Program-made: the position numbers and the translations under genes
Shown here: positions 1 through 5,167 of the stretch, one piece after another
How the letters are laid out: every line of letters begins with the position of its first letter
How positions within the stretch are numbered: the stretch's first letter is position 1
Notes under the pieces: generated by a model
Database searches by the model: none
Told to the model about the DNA's origin: nothing
What the model saw: the letters and a program-made list of their open reading frames with translations, nothing else
From: Chloroflexota bacterium
GTDB taxonomy: Bacteria > Chloroflexota > Ktedonobacteria > Ktedonobacterales > Ktedonobacteraceae
DNA: 5,167 nt
NCBI GenBank assembly: GCA_005881995.1
Contig: VBHV01000496.1
Span: 1 to 5,167, forward strand
Direction of reading: 5' to 3'

Positions 1-581
1 TGCCAACTATCCTCCTGCTCCTCAGCATCAGTGGCCTGATCAACGGTGGTCTCTCAACTGCACGCGAGTGGGAGAGCCGCACCGTGAAAGAGCTGTTGCT
101 CTCGCCTGCGTCACGCGCGGCCATCATTGCCGGAAAAGTGCTGGCGGGCTTCGCCATTACCATGATTCTGGGGACGCTTGTACTCCTTTTAGGGGATGTG
201 TTGGGCTGGACACAACCACAGGGCATCTACTGGCTCAACGCATTGCTCACCATTGCCCTGGTATCCCTTTTTAGCGCGGGACTGGGAGTTGCTATCGGGG
301 CAGCGCTACAACGCATCCAGGCGGTGATCGCCATCTCGATCAACGTTGCCATCTACCTGTTCTTTTTAGCAGGAGGTATCGGTGTGCTGGCCTTTGAACC
401 GGGCTGGCTCCAGAATATCGCCGCCTTTGTGCCGTTGACTTATGGCAGGCACGCGCTTGAGCAGGCAATATTCTACAGTTCATCTGATCAGTTCGGGTTG
501 GATATGGCGGTACTGGCGGTCTCGGCGCTCGTAACGGTGGGACTTGGTATATTGTCGATGCGCAGGGGAATTGCTAGTTAA
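1..581 (+). CDS. ABC-2 type transporter permease, C-terminal part (5'-truncated by window edge)
   Basis: This is the membrane subunit of an ABC-2 family exporter. It would pair with a separate ATPase to move a substrate (drug, lipid or polysaccharide; not determinable here) across the cytoplasmic membrane. The reading frame is open from position 3, giving 192 residues before the TAA at 579-581, and the gene begins upstream of the window. The GTG at 84 is an internal valine, not a start, because the family-typical stretch AREWESRTVKELLLSP spans it. Hydrophobic segments lie at about residues 1-17, 45-66, 77-100, 106-130 and 167-185 of the visible part, so roughly five membrane spans are present. 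The cytoplasmic loop REWESRTVKELLLSP and the late FVPLTYGRHAL stretch are characteristic of ABC-2 permeases of the DrrB/YhhJ type. Its stop codon overlaps that of the convergent kinase gene. The ATPase gene is not visible and would be expected upstream. Confidence 0.9.
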   Translation, partial: PTILLLLSISGLINGGLSTAREWESRTVKELLLSPASRAAIIAGKVLAGFAITMILGTLVLLLGDVLGWTQPQGIYWLNALLTIALVSLFSAGLGVAIGAALQRIQAVIAISINVAIYLFFLAGGIGVLAFEPGWLQNIAAFVPLTYGRHALEQAIFYSSSDQFGLDMAVLAVSALVTVGLGILSMRRGIAS

Positions 582-2332
582 TTCATCGCTCCCCACGGCT
601 TGGCCCGCTTCCTTGCTTTCTGCGCCTCCTGGTGATTCCCTAGCGCCTCGTATACCTCAGCTTTGAGCGTCCAGGCGCGCGCATAGCTGCGATCCAGTTC
701 GGTGGCCTCATTGAGCGCGTCGAGGGCGGCGCGGTTATGGCCGTAGTGAATGAGCGCCTCCGCTTTGTTACACCAGGCTACCGCGCTGCGTGGGTTCACG
801 ATGAGGGCGCGGCTATAGGCATCGACGGCGCCAGCATAATCGTGCAGGAAGGAGCGCGCGTTGCCCAGGCCGTTCAAGGCCGAGAAGCTCTGGGGATCAT
901 ATGCCAGCGCCTGGAGATACGAAGCGATCGCATCTTCCGGCATATTCATATCTAGCTGCGCGTCGGCTTTGCCATTCCAGGCCGCAACGTAGGTAGTATC
1001 AAGCGTCAAGGCCCGTTCAAAATGTACCAGCGCTTGCGAGTAACGTTGCAGTCGATTTAGGGTCAGACCCGTACTAACCCAGACAATGGGATTGTCCGGC
1101 TCGATCTCGGTTGCGCGCTGGTAGGCTTCATATGCCTTCCTATAGTTCCCCTGGCTATAGAGCGCGGTTCCTTTCCCATTCCAGGCGTGAAAATTGCGCG
1201 CATCCATGCGCAGCGCCTCTTCATAGGCTTGCAGCGCCTGCGCGTAATGCTGCTGTTGCAGCAGCACATCGCCCTCCTGGCATTTCTCGCGCACGCTCTC
1301 GTTATCTGGACGAATGGCCCGCTGCCGACCAGTTGAATCACCTCGTTCTCCCTGCGGAGTAGCCGGTATGGAGGGATTGGTCATACCGCGCACCGTGGGC
1401 ATGTTCCTTGAATCAAGCAAGGTATTGGGTGGAGTGCCGCGCATCCCGCTGCCTGGACGTAAAGCCGCGTCGAACATGCGCGCGAACTCCATCATATCGG
1501 TAAAGCGCTCTTCTGGTCGTGGGGCGAAAGCCCGTAGAACGACCGCATCTAATGTCGTCGGCAATTCAGCATTGAGCATCGACGGAGGAGTAATCGGCCC
1601 TCCTCCCAGCGAGTCAAAGGGATGGTAGCCGGTGAGCATCTCGTACAGCACCACCGCGCAGCCAAACTGGTCACTGCGTGGATCAACCACCCCGCTGGTC
1701 TGCTCCGGGGCCATGTAGCCGACCGTGCCGCGCACCGTAATCGTCTTGCCTACACGCGCACCCGGCTCCAGCGAACGCGCGATTCCAAAATCGGTAATGA
1801 CCAGGCGAGAATCTTCCTGGTGAATCAATATATTTTCAGGTTTGATATCACGATGAATGACCGGGCGTGGACGCGTATGTGCGTAGTGAAGTGCGCTGGC
1901 CAATTGATGAAAATTGTGCAGCGTCTCACTGGCGGGAAGAGGCCCGTTCGCTTTTGCCAACCGCGTGCGTAACGAACCTGCTGTATAAAGAGGCATCACC
2001 AGAAATACGCTGGGGCCATCTTTGCCATAATCCAAGATCGGCGCAATGTTTGGATGATCCAGGGTCGCGGCGATACGCGCCTCGCGCAGGAAATGTTCTT
2101 GTTCGCTGGGCGTCGTCTTGCTAGGTAGCAGTACTTTGATAGCAATGCGACGAGAAAGATTCTGATCTACGCCGCGAAAGACAGCCGCGTATCCACCCTT
2201 ACTAATTAACGCCTCCACCACGTAGCGCCCCGCTAGTGCAGTATACAGCAGTGGTAGGGCGCATGCACGGCAAAAGTGATCGCTGTCCCGATTATCATAT
2301 CCACAGTCAATTAGATCGGCGCAGCGTGGCAT
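578..2332 (-). CDS. Zinc-ribbon / Ser-Thr protein kinase / TPR-repeat protein
   Basis: A soluble Hanks-type Ser/Thr kinase of 584 residues, predicted to phosphorylate proteins in the cytoplasm; its substrates are unknown. Residues 4-24 form a four-Cys motif (C4, C10, C21, C24) that probably binds zinc. The kinase domain is about residues 35-290: Lys66 (IAIK), alpha-C Glu84, HRD at 160-162 with Lys164 and Asn167, DFG 181-183, APE 208-210, Asp221 and Arg276. All catalytic residues are present. The Gly-rich loop is atypical (ISKGGYAAV at 43-51, with Ser44 and Ala49 where Gly is usual). Activation-loop Thr197 and Thr199 are likely autophosphorylation sites. A Ser/Thr/Pro-rich linker (292-346) leads to seven TPRs (347-577) in exact 34-residue register, with Trp at 384, 418, 452, 520 and 554 (Leu at 486). 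No membrane segment is seen, unlike PknB-type receptors. The ATG start has a strong GAGGAG upstream. It is the second gene after a kinase-dead paralogue and probably co-transcribed with it. Confidence 0.95.
   Translation of the reverse strand: MPRCADLIDCGYDNRDSDHFCRACALPLLYTALAGRYVVEALISKGGYAAVFRGVDQNLSRRIAIKVLLPSKTTPSEQEHFLREARIAATLDHPNIAPILDYGKDGPSVFLVMPLYTAGSLRTRLAKANGPLPASETLHNFHQLASALHYAHTRPRPVIHRDIKPENILIHQEDSRLVITDFGIARSLEPGARVGKTITVRGTVGYMAPEQTSGVVDPRSDQFGCAVVLYEMLTGYHPFDSLGGGPITPPSMLNAELPTTLDAVVLRAFAPRPEERFTDMMEFARMFDAALRPGSGMRGTPPNTLLDSRNMPTVRGMTNPSIPATPQGERGDSTGRQRAIRPDNESVREKCQEGDVLLQQQHYAQALQAYEEALRMDARNFHAWNGKGTALYSQGNYRKAYEAYQRATEIEPDNPIVWVSTGLTLNRLQRYSQALVHFERALTLDTTYVAAWNGKADAQLDMNMPEDAIASYLQALAYDPQSFSALNGLGNARSFLHDYAGAVDAYSRALIVNPRSAVAWCNKAEALIHYGHNRAALDALNEATELDRSYARAWTLKAEVYEALGNHQEAQKARKRAKPWGAMN
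602..1294 (-). repeat. TPR array of the kinase (seven 34-residue units)
   Basis: Seven consecutive tetratricopeptide units are encoded as degenerate 102-bp repeats. The periodicity is visible in the recurrent (A)WNGKG-like start of helix A and the ALxxDPxx-like end of helix B. TPR arrays form superhelical protein-binding surfaces, so this region probably recruits partners or substrates of the kinase. The C-terminal tail after the last unit is basic (KARKRAK). Confidence 0.88.
2261..2323 (-). other. Four-cysteine zinc-ribbon-like motif of the kinase
   Basis: Residues 4-24 read C-x5-C-x10-C-x2-C, followed by a short hydrophobic stretch. This resembles the small zinc-ribbon modules placed at the N-terminus of many bacterial regulatory proteins. 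The spacing is identical in the upstream paralogue (3929-3991). Zinc binding is inferred from the pattern only. Confidence 0.7.
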
Positions 2333-2338
2333 TCCTCA

Positions 2339-2344
2339 CTCCTC
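2339..2344 (-). promoter_or_regulatory. Ribosome binding site of the kinase gene
   Basis: Read on the minus strand, GAGGAG lies 6 nt before the ATG at 2332-2330. It sits inside the 51-bp gap after the upstream gene's TAG. A second GAGG lies even closer to the ATG. This supports the assigned start and independent translation initiation within a shared transcript. I saw no convincing terminator or promoter in the gap. Confidence 0.75.
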
Positions 2345-2383
2345 AATAGGGGCGTAAATACGAACAATAAGCAAACAAAATGG

Positions 2384-4000
2384 CTATCCGGCAACCTGCT
2401 GCTCTAATGACTGCGCCCATTCTTGACAGGACACGGCCTCCTCCACTCTGCCCAATTTCTCAAGCACAATAGCCTTGTTGTGCCATGCATCAGGTTCCTC
2501 TGGCGCAAACGATGTCGCCTGGTCAAACGCCACCAGGGCTTCGTCCAGATGGCCCAATTTGAACAGGGCCAATCCTTTGTTGTTCCAGGCGGAGATATAA
2601 TGCGGATCAAGCGCAATAGCCTTGTCAAACGCGAGTAGCGCTTCCTGGTCACGCCCCAACTCGTGTAAAAGACTCCCTTTGTTATACCATGCTGAAATCA
2701 CGTTTCCTCGATTATACCACGCGCCCGCTAGCGCCGGGTCGAGCGAGAGCGCGTAGTCGTAATCCACCAGCGCCTCAGCGAAGCGTTTCAGATCGCGCAG
2801 GTCGTTCCCCTTATCAAACCATGCCAGCGCGCTGTTGGGCGAAAGCAGGGTCGCACGTTCATGCAGCAGTAACGCCTGGTCGGGATTCTTCAAACGGCGC
2901 AGGATATTTCCCTTGATGTCCCACATGCCCGCGCTGGTTTGCTCAAGGGCAAGCGCATGATCGATGGCGATCAATGCTTCATCGTACCTCTGCAGGCTGT
3001 AGAGTGTATCGCTCATGGCCTGCCAGATAACCCCCTGCGCCGGGTCCAGCATAAGTGCGCGATCGAACGCGAGCAAAGCCTCCTCCGGGCGATTCTGCTC
3101 GACCAGGGTCATGCCGCGCCCGCTCCACGCAAAGACATAGTTCGGATCATACGCCAGCGCCCGATCGTAACACTTCATCTCTTCATCGTAGCGCTGCAAT
3201 TCGTGGAGTACACTGGCGCGCGAGTTCCACAAATCCGGGTCGTGCGGGCGCAGCGCTAATGCCTGGTCGAAAGCTACCAGTGCTTCTTCTGGATCATCAA
3301 GGTGCAGTAACGTCGCGCCTTTGCCACTCCAGGCTTCCACCGAGGTATTTCCCTCCGCGATAGCCGCCTCGTAAGCTTCCAGCGCGTCCTCGTAGTGCCC
3401 CAGTTCATAAGCGCGGTCTCCCATGGCCAGCCAGTCTTGATGGTCTTGTGGCATAAATGCTGGTTGGGAAAAGTCAGGTGATTGGTTAGCCGCCTCTCTC
3501 TTCGTCTCCTTCGGTACTGCTGGCCGAACTGCAGTCGGTATATCGTCTGCATCGAGCGAGGAATACTGAGCGGGATCGCTACGCTCCACACGCACCGTCA
3601 TCCGCGGCCTCGCACTCTGCTTCTCATTCGCCTCTTCATCGAGATCGCTCTTGACCAGAAATGCAATTGGGCCATCTTGCCCATAATCGATGACCCGAAT
3701 ACTGCCGGGTTCGTGTACCTGCTTTGAGAGCGCCACGGCCAGTTCGGCATCCTGTAAAAAGGTGTTGCGCTCTTGCTCGGTCGTATTCTGAGGAAGCAGG
3801 GCGCGTATCGTGACAGGTACTCCATAATGGCGGTCATTTGCATGTATAGTGATCATGCTGCGATCTTTGCCAGCCAGTGCTTGTATTTCGTAGCGTCCCA
3901 GCAGCAATGCGCCCTGAACTGGAATACCACAGTTCGCGCAAAAACGAGATTTTTCACGATTTTGATAGTTACAATCGATAGTATTCAGGCACATCACCAT
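2384..4000 (-). CDS. Zinc-ribbon / degenerate kinase N-lobe / TPR-repeat protein (kinase-dead paralogue)
   Basis: A cytoplasmic TPR protein of 538 residues with no visible catalytic function, probably a scaffold or adaptor. Residues 4-24 repeat the kinase's four-Cys motif (C4, C10, C21, C24). Residues 33-116 align with the kinase N-lobe: GRY at 35-37, LLP at 68-70, FL at 81-82, and DYGxDGP then FLV. The catalytic Lys is Arg66, the alpha-C Glu is Asp84, and the Gly loop is lost (AGKDRSMIT). The entire C-lobe (HRD, DFG, APE) is absent; after FLV comes a charged linker (117-183). TPRs follow from about residue 187 to 531, with Trp every 34 residues at 190, 224, 258, 292, 326, 360, 394 and 428, then 438, 472 and 506; the 10-residue step marks a truncated unit. 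I chose the ATG at 4000 over an in-frame TTG at 4045 because it has an AAGGGGGG 8 nt upstream and aligns residue for residue with the kinase start. It is the first gene of a probable two-gene operon. Confidence 0.92.
   Translation of the reverse strand: MVMCLNTIDCNYQNREKSRFCANCGIPVQGALLLGRYEIQALAGKDRSMITIHANDRHYGVPVTIRALLPQNTTEQERNTFLQDAELAVALSKQVHEPGSIRVIDYGQDGPIAFLVKSDLDEEANEKQSARPRMTVRVERSDPAQYSSLDADDIPTAVRPAVPKETKREAANQSPDFSQPAFMPQDHQDWLAMGDRAYELGHYEDALEAYEAAIAEGNTSVEAWSGKGATLLHLDDPEEALVAFDQALALRPHDPDLWNSRASVLHELQRYDEEMKCYDRALAYDPNYVFAWSGRGMTLVEQNRPEEALLAFDRALMLDPAQGVIWQAMSDTLYSLQRYDEALIAIDHALALEQTSAGMWDIKGNILRRLKNPDQALLLHERATLLSPNSALAWFDKGNDLRDLKRFAEALVDYDYALSLDPALAGAWYNRGNVISAWYNKGSLLHELGRDQEALLAFDKAIALDPHYISAWNNKGLALFKLGHLDEALVAFDQATSFAPEEPDAWHNKAIVLEKLGRVEEAVSCQEWAQSLEQQVAG
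2408..3442 (-). repeat. TPR array of the paralogue (about ten full units plus one truncated)
   Basis: Degenerate 102-bp repeats encode 34-residue TPRs with a strict Trp ladder and typical EALxAFDxALALDP helix-B sequences. The units are more similar to one another than those in the neighbouring kinase, in keeping with recent repeat expansion. They probably form a protein-binding superhelix longer than one full turn. Confidence 0.88.
2690..2719 (-). repeat. Truncated 10-codon TPR unit
   Basis: Residues 428-437 contain only the start of a TPR helix A (WYNRGNV) before the next unit begins at Trp438 (WYNKGSL). The + strand octamer ttatacca occurs at 2682-2689 and again at 2712-2719, exactly 30 bp apart. 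An in-frame loss of 24 codons from a former full repeat is the simplest explanation. Confidence 0.75.
3653..3904 (-). other. Decayed protein-kinase N-lobe within the TPR paralogue
   Basis: Residues 33-116 match the N-lobe of the adjacent kinase, gapless to about residue 92 and then with a four-residue insertion before DYGQDGP. Catalytic positions are changed (Lys to Arg66, Glu to Asp84, Gly loop lost) and no C-lobe follows. An intact reading frame and retained hydrophobic positions suggest it is a maintained fold rather than decaying sequence. That last point is inference. Confidence 0.75.
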
Positions 4001-4008
4001 GTGATCTT

Positions 4009-4016
4009 CCCCCCTT
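4009..4016 (-). promoter_or_regulatory. Ribosome binding site deciding the start of the TPR paralogue
   Basis: On the minus strand AAGGGGGG ends 8 nt before the ATG at 4000-3998. It is G-rich rather than a perfect GGAGG but can pair with the anti-Shine-Dalgarno using a G-U pair. The in-frame TTG at 4045 has no comparably placed site, so this supports the shorter, 538-residue product. Confidence 0.55.
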
Positions 4017-4065
4017 ACGAACTGCGCGTTGATCGGTCGATTCAACTCTAAAAAGATTTGCCTCT

Positions 4066-4103
4066 ACTGTAGCGAAAATACCCCTATTTTGTCAATGCAG
4101 CAA
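4066..4103 (-). promoter_or_regulatory. Candidate sigma-70-type promoter(s) for the TPR-kinase operon
   Basis: On the minus strand a perfect TTGACA (4095-4090) is followed after 18 nt by TACAGT (4071-4066), which keeps the key first T, A and last T of a -10 box. An overlapping alternative is TTGCTG (4103-4098), 17 nt, TATTTT (4080-4075). Transcription from the first would start near 4059 and leave a leader of roughly 60 nt before the ATG at 4000. Confidence 0.5.
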
Positions 4104-4208
4104 TACCCATTTCTAACGTGATATACGACAAAACACAAGAATAGCGGCAATATTTCTCGCCATCTCGCATAAAAGTAGAACGCACAGTCGATAGAAAACT
4201 TACCTCTG

Positions 4209-4252
4209 AAAAATAAAAAACCGGACATAACCTGTTCATGCTGTTATATAAT
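4209..4252 (+). promoter_or_regulatory. Candidate promoter of the aconitase gene with an A-tract upstream element
   Basis: A perfect TATAAT lies at 4247-4252, overlapping TATATA at 4245-4250. The -35 candidate CGGACA (4222-4227) is 17 nt before TATATA and 19 nt before TATAAT. Directly upstream is the A-rich run AAAAATAAAAAA (4209-4220), placed where an UP element would contact the RNA polymerase alpha subunit. Transcription would begin near 4258-4260, about 30 nt before the ATG. Confidence 0.6.
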
Positions 4253-4274
4253 GAGGAGGCAAAACTTATTTCAC

Positions 4275-4280
4275 GAGGGG
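4275..4280 (+). promoter_or_regulatory. Ribosome binding site of the aconitase gene
   Basis: GAGGGG lies 9 nt before the ATG at 4290. A stronger-looking GAGGAGG at 4253-4259 is 30 nt upstream and adjoins the -10 box, so it is probably not used for this start. Confidence 0.65.
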
Positions 4281-4289
4281 ATAAAACCT

Positions 4290-5167
4290 ATGACAACTCA
4301 AAATGATGTCTTCGGCGCGCGTACAACCTTAAAAGGCGTCTCGGACAACATTATCTATTACCAACTGGACGCGCTTACAAAACGCGGCATTACAGGGCTT
4401 GAGCGCCTCCCTTTTACCGTCAAGATTATCTTAGAGAATCTCCTGCGTCATGCCGGTGGCGAACTTGTCACGGAAGATGACGTGCTTTCGCTGGCGCGCT
4501 GGACTCCGGGCCAGGCTGCGCAATCCGAGTCGGAATACCCGTTCATGCCCGCTCGCGTGCTGTTGCAAGACTTCACAGGCGTCCCAGCAGTAGCTGATCT
4601 AGCCGCCATGCGCTCGGCTGTGGCGCGCATGCAGGGCGATCCGCAGAAGATCAATCCACTGGTTCCGGCAGACCTGGTAATTGACCACTCTGTCCAGGTG
4701 GACATGTTCGGCTCGACCCTTGCCTTCGCGCGCAATGTCGAGCGCGAGTACGAACGCAACAGCGAGCGCTATGGACTGCTGCGCTGGGGCCAGCAGGCAT
4801 TCAGCAACTTCCGCGTTGTTCCTCCAGGGACAGGTATCGTACACCAGGTTAACCTGGAATACCTGGCCTCCGTCGTCATGACGCGGGAGGAAAACGGCGA
4901 GAGGATCGCCTATCCTGACACACTGGTGGGCACCGATTCCCACACCACCATGATTAATGGCCTCGGCGTGCTGGGCTGGGGCGTGGGTGGCATCGAAGCC
5001 GAAGCCGTGCTGCTGGGTCAGCCTATCTACCTGCTTTCGCCAGAGGTGATTGGAGTGCGTCTCACCGGTGCGCTTCCCGAAGGCTCAACCGCGACCGACC
5101 TCGTACTCACCGTCACACAGATGCTGCGCAAGCGCGGCGTGGTCGGCAAATTTGTTGAGTTCACCGG
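4290..5167 (+). CDS. acnA: Aconitate hydratase (aconitase A type), N-terminal part (3'-truncated by window edge)
   Basis: Aconitase interconverts citrate and isocitrate via cis-aconitate in the tricarboxylic acid cycle, in the cytoplasm, using a [4Fe-4S] cluster. The frame is open from the ATG at 4290 to the window end (292 complete codons of about 890-900 expected). It closely follows AcnA/IRP1-type enzymes: LLENLLR (about 47-53), QDFTGVP (93-99), [14 protein letters not shown] (122-135) with Asp132-His133, [19 protein letters not shown], and [17 protein letters not shown] with Asp216-Ser217-His218. These correspond to substrate-binding and catalytic residues of the family. The three cluster-ligating cysteines lie in the part beyond the window, so cluster competence cannot be judged. 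The start is supported by GAGGGG 9 nt upstream. An in-frame ATG at 4251 overlaps the -10 box and is an unlikely start. The gene is divergent from the TPR-kinase operon. Confidence 0.97.
   Translation, partial: MTTQNDVFGARTTLKGVSDNIIYYQLDALTKRGITGLERLPFTVKIILENLLRHAGGELVTEDDVLSLARWTPGQAAQSESEYPFMPARVLLQDFTGVPAVADLAAMRSAVARMQGDPQKINPLVPADLVIDHSVQVDMFGSTLAFARNVEREYERNSERYGLLRWGQQAFSNFRVVPPGTGIVHQVNLEYLASVVMTREENGERIAYPDTLVGTDSHTTMINGLGVLGWGVGGIEAEAVLLGQPIYLLSPEVIGVRLTGALPEGSTATDLVLTVTQMLRKRGVVGKFVEFT

Noticed and set aside
84..86. GTG as the start of the permease
   Set aside because: The frame is open upstream to the window edge and the conserved REWESRTVKELLLSP loop runs across it, so it is an internal valine codon.
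68..274. Open frame inside the permease in another frame
   Set aside because: The overlapping frame gives a multi-span membrane protein with ABC-2 motifs, and this one shows no family features.
565..594. Possible bidirectional terminator at the permease/kinase junction (GGGGA...TCCCC and GAATT...AATTC)
   Set aside because: The two stems compete for the same bases, the outer one encloses a long loop, and no T-run follows on either strand.
737..2124. Several plus-strand open frames opposite the kinase (e.g. 1111-1362, 1314-1628, 1622-1972)
   Set aside because: They are antisense shadows of a well-supported kinase/TPR gene in GC-rich sequence and have no recognisable domains.
602..3442. Repeats as a CRISPR or mobile-element signal
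   Set aside because: The periodicity is 102 bp, degenerate and in frame, and is fully explained by TPR coding. No spacers, terminal inverted repeats or transposase are present.
2423..3727. Plus-strand and alternative-frame open frames over the TPR gene
   Set aside because: They mirror the 102-bp TPR repeats and show no independent protein signature or ribosome site.
4064..4072. Inverted repeat CTAC-T-GTAG over the minus-strand -10 candidate
   Set aside because: Arms are only four bases with a one-base centre, which is too short to call an operator.
4448..4943. Minus-strand open frames opposite aconitase
   Set aside because: The plus strand encodes continuous, highly conserved aconitase sequence, and the minus frames are low-complexity shadows.

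Overview
This 5.2 kb window comes from a bacterial chromosome. Four protein-coding genes fill it almost completely. The best guess for the source is a member of the Chloroflexota, possibly Ktedonobacteria. That guess rests on the moderately GC-rich coding sequence and on the architecture 'short N-terminal zinc-ribbon, soluble Ser/Thr kinase, TPR array', which from general knowledge is common there. No rRNA or lineage marker is present, so it is an inference.

Layout: (i) positions 1-581 on the + strand hold the C-terminal part of an ABC-2 type transporter permease whose start lies upstream of the window. (ii) Positions 578-2332 on the - strand hold a complete soluble Hanks-type Ser/Thr kinase with an N-terminal four-cysteine zinc-ribbon-like motif and seven C-terminal TPRs. 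(iii) Positions 2384-4000 on the - strand hold a paralogue with the same four-cysteine motif and a longer TPR array. It keeps only a decayed kinase N-lobe and has no C-lobe. (iv) A 289-bp divergent intergenic region (4001-4289) carries promoter-like sequences in both directions. (v) From 4290 to the window end on the + strand lies the N-terminal third of an aconitase A-type aconitate hydratase, cut by the window edge.

The two minus-strand genes are in tandem, 51 bp apart, with no evident terminator between them and a strong Shine-Dalgarno before the second, so they are probably one operon transcribed from the promoter region near 4066-4103. The first gene makes the kinase-dead zinc-ribbon/TPR protein and the second makes the apparently active kinase. 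The two proteins align without a gap from residue 1 to about residue 92, which shows direct common ancestry and also fixes the start of the upstream gene at the ATG at 4000. Both carry a short Thr-containing motif of the type PT(x)VR in the linker before the TPRs. The most interesting reading is an active kinase paired with a partner that has kept the kinase N-lobe as a non-catalytic module, with the TPR arrays binding proteins. The pairing and its function are inference. The flanking permease and aconitase look like ordinary neighbours with no visible functional link.
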